Below, piece after piece: positions 46,541-54,949 of a stretch of 60,700 bases of DNA. A program made the translations under genes and the position numbers. The first letter of the stretch is position 1; the number at the start of each line of letters is the position of its first letter. Source of the stretch: Parabacteroides sp. An277 (GTDB lineage: Bacteria > Bacteroidota > Bacteroidia > Bacteroidales > Tannerellaceae); contig NZ_NFJB01000024.1 in NCBI RefSeq assembly GCF_002159645.1, positions 1-60,700 of the forward strand, written 5' to 3'. A model generated the notes under the pieces. That model had not been told where the DNA came from and did not search any database. It was given only the letters and a program-made list of their open reading frames with translations.

Positions 46541-47530
46541 TTATCGATTGAATTGAGCTAATGCTTCATAAAATGCGGCGATATTGGCTTCGGGTACAAG
46601 TGGCACGTCGCATCCTGTCGAAAGTACATAATTCTTCGCCGAAGCGGTTTGCTCCAAGAGTTGGGTTGTTTGCTGAAATACCACTTCGGGGGTGGCTTGT
46701 TTCAGGATGCCAACTGGGTCGATATTTCCCATGATGAGCCGATCTGTCGGGCAATCACGTAGCGCGTCAGTCATTGGGATGGCATTCCCGAAGTGCAGGG
46801 CTGCCGCGCCGCTGTCTACCATCGCTTGCGTACATTGTCCCCTGTTTCCGCAGTTGTGGAGGATGACTGTAAAGGTATCGTCCTGTACCGCGTCTATGAT
46901 TTGTCGTACATACTGCGTTGAGAAGGCTTGGCAATCTTCTTCGGAAAGTAATCCTGCGGCTGGTTCGGCCATAATCACACCGGTTACGCCTGTCTGCTTG
47001 AGTTCATGGCAATATTTCAATAGGAAATCCGTGCATTTCTGGAGTAAAAGTCCTATCGTATCGGGCTCGATGTAAATCGCCACCATGATTTCAGACATAT
47101 CATACAAGCGACCGGCTAATGAAAAAGGTCCGATGCATCCCGCCAAGACGGGACGGTCTGTAAACCGTTGTGCAGCCAGTCTGTTTGCTTTCAGGTACTC
47201 GGGTACGCGCCCTGCTGTCAAGTCCGGTACGCGCAACTGCTGTGCATCGGCTTCGCTGGCAACTAAGCGACTTACCACATGAGGCAATTCGTCTGTTGCA
47301 AACTCGATTTTACTGCCAAAAGCCTCTGCTTCGACGGTTAAATCCATGATTACTGTACAGGCGGCCATATTGAATCGTTCAACGACTGCCTCGATAGCCC
47401 GGAAATGGGTCTCACCGTTTGTAACGGCATCTACGACATGCTTGCCGATGTATTCAATGCCAGGATGTGTCATAATCGGCATAGCCACCCGTTTATTTCC
47501 TTCTATTATTTGTTTAATCCAATCTATCAT
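46541..47530 (-). CDS. UroD-family corrinoid methyltransferase (MtaA/MtbA-like)
   Basis: The start is the Met of MIDWIKQIIEGNKRVAMPIMTHPG, with AGGAAT just upstream; the longer frame runs into the repeat region. The 329-residue product keeps the zinc motif of corrinoid:acceptor methyltransferases, His-X-Cys-Xn-Cys (His225 and Cys227 in LHNCGN, Cys307 in STGCDVP), with FGNAIPM and GNIDPV in between. True uroporphyrinogen decarboxylases lack these cysteines. It should take a methyl group from the corrinoid protein to a thiol or tetrahydrofolate, or load it. Acceptor unknown. Confidence 0.82.
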   Translation of the reverse strand: MIDWIKQIIEGNKRVAMPIMTHPGIEYIGKHVVDAVTNGETHFRAIEAVVERFNMAACTVIMDLTVEAEAFGSKIEFATDELPHVVSRLVASEADAQQLRVPDLTAGRVPEYLKANRLAAQRFTDRPVLAGCIGPFSLAGRLYDMSEIMVAIYIEPDTIGLLLQKCTDFLLKYCHELKQTGVTGVIMAEPAAGLLSEEDCQAFSTQYVRQIIDAVQDDTFTVILHNCGNRGQCTQAMVDSGAAALHFGNAIPMTDALRDCPTDRLIMGNIDPVGILKQATPEVVFQQTTQLLEQTASAKNYVLSTGCDVPLVPEANIAAFYEALAQFNR

Positions 47531-47579
47531 ATTCCTATTTTTTAAAAATAAAACTTTTTCTCGAAAAAGAGAATGATTT

Positions 47580-48056
47580 GCAACGGCGGGAAAAACCATT
47601 TTCCCGTTCGGGAATGCCCTTTTCCCGAAAGAAATTCTTATTTTTCGTCTGGGAATATAGAATATACTGCGTAAATTCTTATTTCCCGTCTGGAAATATA
47701 GAATTTCCCGTGGGAAAAATCACTTTTCCACTTGGAAATACTCTTGCGACGGCGTCGCAAATATGTTTCCAACTTGGAAATGCCCTTGCGACGGCGTCGC
47801 AAATATGTTTCCAGCTCGGAAATGCTCTTGAGACGGCGTCGCAAATATGTTTCCAGCTCGGAAATGCTCTTGCGACGGCGTCGCAAATATGTTTCCAACT
47901 CGGAAATGCTCTTGCGATGGCGTCGCAAATATGTTTCCAGCTTGGAAATGCCCTTGCGACGGCGTCGCAAATATGTTTTCAGCTCGGAAATGCTCTTGCA
48001 TCAGTGATGCAAATGTATTTCCACATCGGAAAGTGATTTGCATCAGCGGTGCAAGA
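47580..48056. repeat. Phased palindrome array, 8 x 42 bp, two alternating palindromes
   Basis: TTGCGACGGCGTCGCAA-type palindromes are centred at 47752, 47794, 47836, 47878, 47920, 47962, 48004 and 48046. TTTCCAACTTGGAAA-type palindromes lie midway (47773 and so on), giving a centre every 21 bp. The last two GC palindromes are TTGCATCAGTGATGCAA-like: both arms changed and symmetry is kept. Toward 47580 further TTTCCCG...CGGGAAA-type palindromes continue near the same step (47731.5, 47710.5, 47689). The array splits the corrinoid operon, between genes 48140 and 47530. Several open frames across it are translated repeat only. Confidence 0.92.
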
Positions 48057-48139
48057 AAGACGACTTAATAGAGATAACCCTTTATGAATAAATAGAGTTA
48101 GCTTCTATTCCTTCTCTTCTTTTTTACTTACGAAACTAT

Positions 48140-48808
48140 TTAGGCGCTGATTCGGTTCAAGATTTCTACCAATTCTTGAGGTCCATCCGTATAGTAATCA
48201 GCCCCGATTTTCTGGGCAAACTCTTGTGTCACGGGTGCGCCACCGATAAATGTAACGATATGGGGAAATTCCTGCTTCAGGGCTGCATTAATTTGCTCCA
48301 TATTGACCATCGTAGTGGTGAGGAGTGCCGACATACCAACGTAAGCACCGGGATGCGCCTTTACCGCATCGATGAATTGCTCGGTTTTCACGTCTACACC
48401 TAAGTCGATAACCTCATAACCATTGCCTTCTACCATCATCGCGACCAAGTTTTTGCCGATATCATGGAGGTCACCCTCTACCGTACCGATAATAAATTGT
48501 CCGCGCCGTTGAACGCTACCATCGTTGAAGAACTGCTTCAAATGTTTCATGGCGATACTCATGGCCTTGGCGCTCATCAAGACTTGCGGCACAAAAACTT
48601 GATTGTTCTTGAACTTGACGCCTATTTTTTCCATCCCTGCGATGAGTCCGCGGGTCAGAATGTCACTTGGAGCGATGCCTGCATCCAAGGCCTGCAATGT
48701 CAACTCCTCTGCACCATCCATTCCCTTCATCGTGGGAGGATAAGGAGTAGCTTTACTAATTTTGCCGACTTCTACGCATTCGGCGATACGCGCTAATAAC
48801 TCTTCCAT
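48140..48808 (-). CDS. Corrinoid (B12-binding) methyl-carrier protein
   Basis: The start is the Met of MEELLARIAECVEVGK; its ATG overlaps the stop codon of the symporter gene (TAATG). The 222-residue protein has the helical cap domain (~1-95; GMEKIGVKFKNNQVFVPQVLMSAKAM) and the Rossmann B12 domain (~100-222) with DLHDIGKN (Asp113, His115, Gly118), SALLTTTM and FIGGAPVT. It matches MtbC, MtaC and MtvC-type carriers, which shuttle a methyl group between two methyltransferases on the cobalt ion. Cytoplasmic. Its gene is coupled to a transporter and methyltransferase upstream. Confidence 0.92.
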   Translation of the reverse strand: MEELLARIAECVEVGKISKATPYPPTMKGMDGAEELTLQALDAGIAPSDILTRGLIAGMEKIGVKFKNNQVFVPQVLMSAKAMSIAMKHLKQFFNDGSVQRRGQFIIGTVEGDLHDIGKNLVAMMVEGNGYEVIDLGVDVKTEQFIDAVKAHPGAYVGMSALLTTTMVNMEQINAALKQEFPHIVTFIGGAPVTQEFAQKIGADYYTDGPQELVEILNRISA

Positions 48809-50367
48809 TACCAAAAAATATAATAGATACAACTTAAAATTCCGATAATACAAATGCTCAATACTTTAAATAGGGTTGTTGTGCGGAATAAGGTCTTGTC
48901 TATGACAATCGCCTTCTCCGATACCGGCGATTTCAGACCGAACAGCACCATCAACAATACACATAAGAGGAAAACATAGCCCATGCGGTCGAGGAAAGAG
49001 ACTTCCGGCAGCGCGAGCATCATAATCAGCGAGAAAACAAAGGTTCCGATGGCGGCAGCAATCGCCCCCGCAGCGTTGGCATGCTTCCAGAAGAAGCCGA
49101 CGAGGAAAATCGCCAAGGCGCCTGGACTTACAAAGCCGGTGAACTCCTGTATAAACTGGAAAGCTTGGTCTAAATTGCCCAATAAGGGAGCAAGCACCAC
49201 CGCGATAACTAAACTCAATAAGCCACAAAGACGCCCGACACCCACCAACCGTTTCTCGGAGGCATCTTTTACGATGTATTCTTTGTAAATATCCATCGTA
49301 AAGATAGTGGAAATACTATTTACCATAGAGGCCAAAGAACTGACAATGGCTGCAACCAAGGCCGCAAATGCAATCCCCTTCACACCCGAAGGAATGAAAT
49401 TGTGCATCAACCAGGGATAAGCCTGGTCCGGCTTTTCAAGAGGTGCCTGCATCGCAAACGCTACGATACCCGGAATAACCACAATCAGCGGCAGCAGAAT
49501 CTTAAGCAATCCTGCAAATACCAATCCCAACTGAGCCTCCGGCAAACTCTTCGCTGCCAAAGCACGCTGGATGATGTATTGATTGCAACCAAAATAATAG
49601 AGTGCAGAGACCCACATACCTCCCAATATCACACCAATACCCGGTAGATATTTATAGTTGGGGTCCTCCTTCGAAAGAATCAAATCAAACTTCTCTGGCA
49701 CTTCTGCCAACAGCTTTTCAAATCCGGCAAAAAACCCGCCGCCATCCGCGTAGGCATTCAATGCGACGAATGTAGTTAATAATCCACCTCCAATCAAGAA
49801 TATTACCTGGATAAAGTCTGTGATGGCCACGGCCTTCAATCCTCCATAAATCGAATAAACCCCAGCGAAAACAGCCAATGCGATAATACTCCAGAACATA
49901 TCGATCTCCATAATCTTGTTCAAAGCCAAAGCGCCTAAATAGAGAATGGATGTCAAATTGACGAAGATAAAAACCAACATCCAAAAGAAGGCCATGATTG
50001 TCTTTACCCTTTTATCGTAACGAATTTCCAAGAACTGTGGCATCGTATAGATATTTGCCCGAAGATAGATAGGCAAGAAAAAGACCGCGACGAAAATAAG
50101 TGACGCAGCTGCCACAAACTCATACGAGGCGATTCCCAATCCAATAGCAAAACCGGAACCGGACATGCCAATGAATTGCTCAGCCGAAATATTCGAAGCA
50201 ATGATAGACGAACCGATAGCCCACCACGCCAATGATTTGCTCGCCAAGAAATAATCCTGCGAAGTTTTATCGGTTCCTTTATTGCGGCTCACGAAAAGCC
50301 CGACAAAAAGAATAAGAAAAGCGTATGCGATGAAGATCGCATAATCCAATACCGAAAAAGTACCCAT
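48808..50367 (-). CDS. SSS-family sodium:solute symporter
   Basis: This 519-residue membrane protein has about 14 hydrophobic helices and SSS patterns: TSQDYFLASKSLAWWAIGSSIIASNISAEQFIGMSGSGFAIG (~34-75), LYLGALALNKIMEI, VYSIYGGLKAVAITDFIQ and AALVAAIVSSLASMVNSISTIFTMDIY. It resembles sugar or glycoside symporters of the SGLT-like branch. Its stop codon overlaps the corrinoid gene start, and 12 bp separate it from the methyltransferase upstream, so it probably imports the methylated substrate demethylated by this operon. Confidence 0.9.
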   Translation of the reverse strand: MGTFSVLDYAIFIAYAFLILFVGLFVSRNKGTDKTSQDYFLASKSLAWWAIGSSIIASNISAEQFIGMSGSGFAIGLGIASYEFVAAASLIFVAVFFLPIYLRANIYTMPQFLEIRYDKRVKTIMAFFWMLVFIFVNLTSILYLGALALNKIMEIDMFWSIIALAVFAGVYSIYGGLKAVAITDFIQVIFLIGGGLLTTFVALNAYADGGGFFAGFEKLLAEVPEKFDLILSKEDPNYKYLPGIGVILGGMWVSALYYFGCNQYIIQRALAAKSLPEAQLGLVFAGLLKILLPLIVVIPGIVAFAMQAPLEKPDQAYPWLMHNFIPSGVKGIAFAALVAAIVSSLASMVNSISTIFTMDIYKEYIVKDASEKRLVGVGRLCGLLSLVIAVVLAPLLGNLDQAFQFIQEFTGFVSPGALAIFLVGFFWKHANAAGAIAAAIGTFVFSLIMMLALPEVSFLDRMGYVFLLCVLLMVLFGLKSPVSEKAIVIDKTLFRTTTLFKVLSICIIGILSCIYYIFW

Positions 50368-50379
50368 GACACAACCTGT

Positions 50380-51471
50380 TTAGGGACGCATATCTTCGAT
50401 ACCGATAGTGTTCAGCAAGGCAAAGAAATTCTCTATCGGCGTATCCAGTTGTACATGATGCGTCGGGGCACAAATCCAACCGCCACCTTTACCAATGGAG
50501 TTCTTCAACCATTCATATTCCCGAGCAATATCCTCGGGCGTACCTTGCGGCAACGTAGATTGCACGGCAATTCCTCCGAAAAAGCAAAGCTGCTCTCCAT
50601 ATTTTTCGGCTAAAACTTCTGGGTCCATACACTCGGTTTGAATTGGATTGAGTACATCCAACCCTATCTCTATCAGATCAGGAATAATATCATAATTACA
50701 TCCGTCCGTATGATAAGCCACCTTTACATTTGGATTTATATCTTTAATCGTACGGATAATATCTGCCATACGTGGTTTAAAATAGGTGCGCCACAACTCC
50801 GGGTCGATTAAAAGCGATGATTGTGCTCCCATATCATCTCCCAACCAAATCATATTGACGCCACGACGGACCAACTGGCAACAGGCCTCTTTATGATACC
50901 TCGCTGTTTCGTCTAGCAAATGATTCGCCAAATCCGGATTGAGATAGAAATCCATCATCAAGGTATCCAACCCACGCAATGCCCATGCAGATTCAAAAAT
51001 CGTACAATGTACGCGCCCGATAATATAATATTCCGCCCCGAATTCCTTTACCAGACGTTCTGCATTACGATACAATTCCGGACGGGTAGGATCCGGCGCC
51101 TTATAGGCCATGGCAGCCTCATCGTCGTCCCGCAACGGATTGCGTGCAATGTTGGTATAATGTCCCTCTCCAAATGGAGTCTGATAGGGATCTATTTTCC
51201 ATTCTACACCCCACTCGTCCGTATAAGGCTCCGGCTTCAAATAATAATTGGTAACCCAACCAGCCCCGACTTGCAAAGCATCTTGACCCGTGAGCCGTTC
51301 CAAATCATATCCATACCACTCGCGATGATGCGGTTCTGAAAACAGGGGAGGCAAATGAAACTCCTTGCGTAACCGGTCGGCAAATTCAGGTGTGAAAGTA
51401 GCCTGAAAGGGAGGACGGTCTGTCTCTTCGTGATTTAAAGCACGAATAACTCTTTCTTTGTGTGTCATCAT
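50380..51471 (-). CDS. UroD-family substrate methyltransferase
   Basis: The start is the first of two Met in MMTHKERVIRALNHEETDRPPFQ, a typical opening for UroD-like methyltransferases; the upstream frame crosses the promoter. The 363-residue protein has AYHTDGCNYDIIPDLIEIG (His254, Cys258), LNPIQTECMD, FFGGIAVQSTLP and WICAPTHHVQLDTP (Cys334), possible metal ligands. It is more distant from MtaA than the 46541 gene and is first in the operon with the symporter and corrinoid protein. It is therefore the best candidate for the enzyme that takes the methyl group from the substrate (MtvB-like role). Substrate unknown. Confidence 0.8.
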   Translation of the reverse strand: MMTHKERVIRALNHEETDRPPFQATFTPEFADRLRKEFHLPPLFSEPHHREWYGYDLERLTGQDALQVGAGWVTNYYLKPEPYTDEWGVEWKIDPYQTPFGEGHYTNIARNPLRDDDEAAMAYKAPDPTRPELYRNAERLVKEFGAEYYIIGRVHCTIFESAWALRGLDTLMMDFYLNPDLANHLLDETARYHKEACCQLVRRGVNMIWLGDDMGAQSSLLIDPELWRTYFKPRMADIIRTIKDINPNVKVAYHTDGCNYDIIPDLIEIGLDVLNPIQTECMDPEVLAEKYGEQLCFFGGIAVQSTLPQGTPEDIAREYEWLKNSIGKGGGWICAPTHHVQLDTPIENFFALLNTIGIEDMRP

Positions 51472-51505
51472 ATTAGTTGTTTTAGATGTTATTCTTTCTA
51501 TGTTG

Positions 51506-51548
51506 CAAAGGTAAAGCTTGCCAGGCTCATTCTTTTTCCTTATATTTG
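51506..51548. promoter_or_regulatory. Divergent promoters of the corrinoid operon and AraC 2
   Basis: On the plus strand TTG (51518-51520), 20 nt and TATATTTG (51541-51548) is a full Bacteroidetes promoter for the AraC gene. On the minus strand TACCTTTG (51513-51506) serves the operon starting at 51471 but lacks a good TTG, as expected for a promoter needing an activator such as the AraC protein. There is no palindrome array here. Confidence 0.75.
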
Positions 51549-51594
51549 CCGCTATCAATACAATATTTGCCGAAATATAAAAAATAGTCTAATA

Positions 51595-52482
51595 ATGGAG
51601 CCTATCTCGATTGAAAAAGTAGAAAAATCAAGTTACTCTTCTTTCAAGGCCGTAAGATTCGAACATGCTTACTTCACGGCTCCGATGCACATTCATCCGG
51701 AATATGAATTGATTCTATTTGAAATGGGAACAGGCCATGCGTTTGTGGGCGACCGTGTCTATCAATTAGGTCCTGGTGATTTTTTGTTAATCGGAAGTAA
51801 TCTGCCCCACTTATGGTTGAGTGCCGATAAATATTATGAACCCGGGACCCAGCTCAAGTCTGTTTCCGTATATGCCCAATTCTCGCCCCACATTTTTCCC
51901 TCTCAAGATTGGAATTTGGAAGAGTTTCATCCGATATGGCGTTTATTGGAGGAATCGCAAAATGGATTGGCTTTTTCAGGAACGAGTCTATCCTCCATTC
52001 AGGATAAATTCCGCCTTTTACCCTCTTTAATCGGTATGGAAAGGTTAGTTACGCTTTACGGCATCTTACAAGATTTATCGAATTGCCCCAAACGATACCT
52101 GGCCAGCCGAGATTACATCCAACAACAGGTCCATGAAAGCGACCTTATCGTCCAGCGAGCTAATTATTATATGAATACACATTACCAAGAAAATATTACC
52201 TTGGATGAAATAGCTGATTATGCAGGTATGAACCCCAGTGCCCTATGCCGCTATTATAAAAAACATACTGGTAAAAAATTATTTGAATATATCACCGAGA
52301 TGCGTATTTCTTACGCCACGAAACTATTGGCTTACCGGCATAACCAGATTAGCGAAGTGGCGTATGATTGCGGATACAACAACATCTCCCATTTCAATCG
52401 TCAATTTAAGCGGATTGTCGGACAAACACCGAGTGAATACAGTAAATTCTTGAACCACATCCCCACCCAACAACATCTCTAA
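51595..52482 (+). CDS. AraC-family regulator 2
   Basis: The start is the Met of MEPISIEKVEKSSYSSFKAV, 46 nt after the TATATTTG box; the longer frame would overlap both promoters. The 295-residue protein has a cupin ligand domain (MHIHPEYELILFEMGTGHAFVGD, YQLGPGDFLLIGSNLPHLW) and a C-terminal AraC domain (LDEIADYAGMNPSALCRYYKKHTGKK, ISEVAYDCGYNNISHFNRQFKRIVGQTPSEY). It is divergent from the methyltransferase-symporter-corrinoid operon, so it probably activates that operon. Its 3' end overlaps the convergent reactivase gene by four bases. Confidence 0.9.
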   Translation: MEPISIEKVEKSSYSSFKAVRFEHAYFTAPMHIHPEYELILFEMGTGHAFVGDRVYQLGPGDFLLIGSNLPHLWLSADKYYEPGTQLKSVSVYAQFSPHIFPSQDWNLEEFHPIWRLLEESQNGLAFSGTSLSSIQDKFRLLPSLIGMERLVTLYGILQDLSNCPKRYLASRDYIQQQVHESDLIVQRANYYMNTHYQENITLDEIADYAGMNPSALCRYYKKHTGKKLFEYITEMRISYATKLLAYRHNQISEVAYDCGYNNISHFNRQFKRIVGQTPSEYSKFLNHIPTQQHL

Positions 52483-53954
52483 AAGAAGAGATGCGCGCAA
52501 TAAGCATCTTGGAAATTCGGTACCGTCTCGAGTGCCAAGTGTTCCACGTGAGGAAAAAACGGAGAGGCCGTCAAGAATCGCTTGCATCCGGCCAACGCAG
52601 TATTGCCTGCTTGTACGATTTGTGACTCGGTTACATCTAGCAATAAACCTAAAGCCAATGCTTTCTGCATATTGGCATAATGTCCTAATCCGCCAGCCAC
52701 GTATACATGCTCTATATCCTGAGGCGTGATGCCGATATGTTCCGCGAGGAGTTGGAATCCCGTTGCAATGGCGGCTTTGGCCAGTTGGAATTCCCGCACG
52801 TCTTGTTCCGTGAGGCGCACTTGTGGCGTCAACCACAATTTATCGCTGGGCTCCGTCAAAGCCCCGCCTTCATCTATTCGTCCGGTGGCACGAAAATAAT
52901 GGATAGCATCTATCAGACCACTACCGCAAATACCTTTTGCCTCTCCACCGTCGATTACCTCTACGCTTCCATCGGCATGAACATGGGCAATCGCTCCAGA
53001 CACAGCCCGCATCCCTTGAGCGATATGCACCCCTTCAAAAGCAGGTCCTGCCGCCGTAGAAGCGCAGACTATACGGGTCCGATTACCGATAACGATTTCT
53101 CCATTCGTGCCTAAATCCACCAGCGCTTGCCAAGCAGAAGACTCCTGCATCCCCACCTGATAAATGCCTGCCCCAATATCGCTTCCCACGAAATGGCTTA
53201 TATTGGGAAAAAATTGAATGGTACAGCTTGAAGGTAAATCCCATGTCAATTCGGACGCCGTAAATGTACGCGCTTCGTTGTGCGAAGATTGGAAAGGGAA
53301 AACGGACAAAGGCTTCACGTCCAGCCCGCAGAATAGATGGTGCATCGCGCTATTGCCTACCAACGCAACCCTTCGAACGGACTCTTTATTTCCCTGTGTC
53401 GCCTGGCAAATCATTTCGCCTATCTGTTTTCGAATGGTCTGACAAAGTTGGGCTGCCTTCTCTTCCGATTCCAATGCATACGCGATACGGGAAATAATAT
53501 CCGCACCATAAGCACTCTGCGCATTGAGACGGGTTTGCGTAGAAAGGATTTTTCCAGTAGGCAGGTCGATGCTTTGTACCACCAGCGTGGTCGAACCGAC
53601 ATCCACCGCTATCCCAATACCCGTTTCGGTCTCACTTCGGTATATCTGTTCGTCGGTCAATACCTGATTCTTCCCCCAAGGCAAACGCACCACAGCCGAA
53701 GCAGTCACCCGGCTCCTGCAAGCCAGCCGCCACCGCTCCGGGTCGGCCCCTTTCTTTGCCAGCAAGGCGCGATGCGCTTCATCCAGGCCGATTTCTCCTT
53801 CAAGCAGTTCTATCCGGCAATTGCCGCAAATCCCTTTTCCGCCGCAAGGCAATACCAAGCCTTCGTGGCGAAGCAATTCTGCAAAAGAAGTGCCCTCCGC
53901 CGCCTGAAGTGTCTTTCCACCCGGTTCGAGACGTATCGTATAGTTCTTTTCCAT
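52479..53954 (-). CDS. Corrinoid reductive activase ([2Fe-2S] plus ASKHA ATPase)
   Basis: The start is the Met of MEKNYTIRLEPGGK. The 491-residue protein has an N-terminal ferredoxin domain with the [2Fe-2S] pattern Cys37-x5-Cys43-x2-Cys46 and Cys79 (LPCGGKGICGNC, RLAC), then an actin-like ASKHA ATPase part (GIAVDVGSTTLVV ~114-126, DLGTNGEIVIG, VYVAGGLGHY). That is the layout of RACo, RamA-like and O-demethylase activating enzymes, which use ATP to reduce inactive Co(II) corrinoid to Co(I). It partners the corrinoid protein at 48140. Confidence 0.9.
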   Translation of the reverse strand: MEKNYTIRLEPGGKTLQAAEGTSFAELLRHEGLVLPCGGKGICGNCRIELLEGEIGLDEAHRALLAKKGADPERWRLACRSRVTASAVVRLPWGKNQVLTDEQIYRSETETGIGIAVDVGSTTLVVQSIDLPTGKILSTQTRLNAQSAYGADIISRIAYALESEEKAAQLCQTIRKQIGEMICQATQGNKESVRRVALVGNSAMHHLFCGLDVKPLSVFPFQSSHNEARTFTASELTWDLPSSCTIQFFPNISHFVGSDIGAGIYQVGMQESSAWQALVDLGTNGEIVIGNRTRIVCASTAAGPAFEGVHIAQGMRAVSGAIAHVHADGSVEVIDGGEAKGICGSGLIDAIHYFRATGRIDEGGALTEPSDKLWLTPQVRLTEQDVREFQLAKAAIATGFQLLAEHIGITPQDIEHVYVAGGLGHYANMQKALALGLLLDVTESQIVQAGNTALAGCKRFLTASPFFPHVEHLALETVPNFQDAYCAHLFF

Positions 53955-54040
53955 ATCTTTCTTTTTAAATAAACCTACCCGGCAGGCCAAACGTTCCTTT
54001 CCGGTTTTATTTTTACATTATTTTACTTACAAAGTGACAA

Positions 54041-54258
54041 GAGACGGCGTCTCTTGCTACTTCTCGAACTTTTTGAGGCTGGAGACGCCGTCTCTTATCA
54101 CTTCCCGAACTTTTTGGGGCTGGAGACGCCGTCTCTTGCTACTTCCTGAACTTTTTGAGGCTAGAAACGCCGTCTCTTGTCACTTCCCGAACTTTTTGAG
54201 GCTAGAGACGCCGTCTCTTGTCACTTCCTGAACTTTTTGAAGCTGGAGACGCCGTCTC
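54041..54258. repeat. Phased palindrome array, 6 x 41 bp, GAGACGCCGTCTC type
   Basis: GAGACGSCGTCTC palindromes (GGC at the centre in the first unit, GCC in the others) are centred at 54047, 54088, 54129, 54170, 54211 and 54252. Between them a second, imperfect palindrome CTCGAACTTTTTGAG or CCCGAACTTTTTGGG lies near the midpoint (off by about 2-3 bp), with arms changing together in several copies. The array sits 16 bp after the stop codon of the 54275 gene and upstream of the activase gene. Confidence 0.9.
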
Positions 54259-54274
54259 TTGCTACTTTGTGGAC

Positions 54275-54943
54275 CTAACCAAGTCTCATTTTCCGATAAC
54301 CGCAATCTTTTCGTCCGCAATAAGCGCATCCTGATTCGGGATAGGCTATTTTACCTCCGGCAGCCAGCAATCCGCTGACCGACTTGAATGGCCGCATGAC
54401 GTGGGAGGCTGTCAGTTCCACATCTATCATCCCCGCATCTACCGTGGCAAAAAGCGCGGATTGGTCCGTGATACCCCATCCGCAACAGCCCGGACTTACG
54501 ACGAAAGAGAGGTTACCCAGTCCCTGCTCTTCCGTAAGATAACGACGGAAAGCCGCCACCGTTTTGTCCAAAGCCCGATTTGCCAAACTATCGCATACAT
54601 AACCTTTGACGAACTCGCCCGCTTGTTGGTAACGCCGATACAAGTCATGTACGCCCTGTCCCAACGTGTATACCACCGAAAAAAGGCATTGGCATCCATC
54701 CAACAAATGCACCAACTTCCGCCCAATGCGCAACCCATGCCCCTCCAAATAAACCGCATCATCCGTAAATACCGGATGTTCATACCGGACATATGCCAAG
54801 CGCGGAACCAAACAAGCGTGCAAATCCGCCATCACCTCCTCTGCTTCTGTTTCCCAATAAGGCAGGTATTCTGAAGGGAAAAGGGAGGAATCCACAGACT
54901 CCTCCGCAAACGAAAAACGAGGCTCGTATACGCAAGTCGGCAT
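54275..54943 (-). CDS. MetH-activation-domain-like protein
   Basis: This 222-residue stand-alone protein resembles the S-adenosylmethionine-binding reactivation domain of cobalamin-dependent methionine synthase. Matching motifs are SPGCCGWGITDQSALF (150-165; MetH has SPGY...) and LTASHVMRPFKSVSGL (177-192; MetH has LTES.AM.P..SVSG). It adds a cysteine cluster CAYCGRKDCGYRK (Cys206, Cys209, Cys214) that could hold a metal. It should help reductive methylation or repair of the corrinoid protein, alongside the activase. The 3' end of the gene precedes the 41-bp array; GH2 lies 6 bp upstream, so they are co-transcribed. Confidence 0.8.
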   Translation of the reverse strand: MPTCVYEPRFSFAEESVDSSLFPSEYLPYWETEAEEVMADLHACLVPRLAYVRYEHPVFTDDAVYLEGHGLRIGRKLVHLLDGCQCLFSVVYTLGQGVHDLYRRYQQAGEFVKGYVCDSLANRALDKTVAAFRRYLTEEQGLGNLSFVVSPGCCGWGITDQSALFATVDAGMIDVELTASHVMRPFKSVSGLLAAGGKIAYPESGCAYCGRKDCGYRKMRLG

Positions 54944-54949
54944 ATCTTC

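Noticed and set aside
47580-48056. CRISPR array
   Set aside because: Repeats are separated by a second conserved palindrome rather than unique spacers, and no cas genes are in the window. The same holds for the arrays at 13471, 54041 and 60525.
47578-48068. Repeat-rich open frames such as ALATASQICFQLGN on both strands
   Set aside because: They are open in several frames at once because the 42-bp unit is a multiple of three; there is no ribosome site or family match. The same applies to frames across 9968-10168 and 13483-13925.
50380-51471. Uroporphyrinogen decarboxylase (hemE)
   Set aside because: The family fold is shared, but the corrinoid protein and activase neighbours, and the cysteine motif of the second copy, point to methyl transfer, not haem synthesis.
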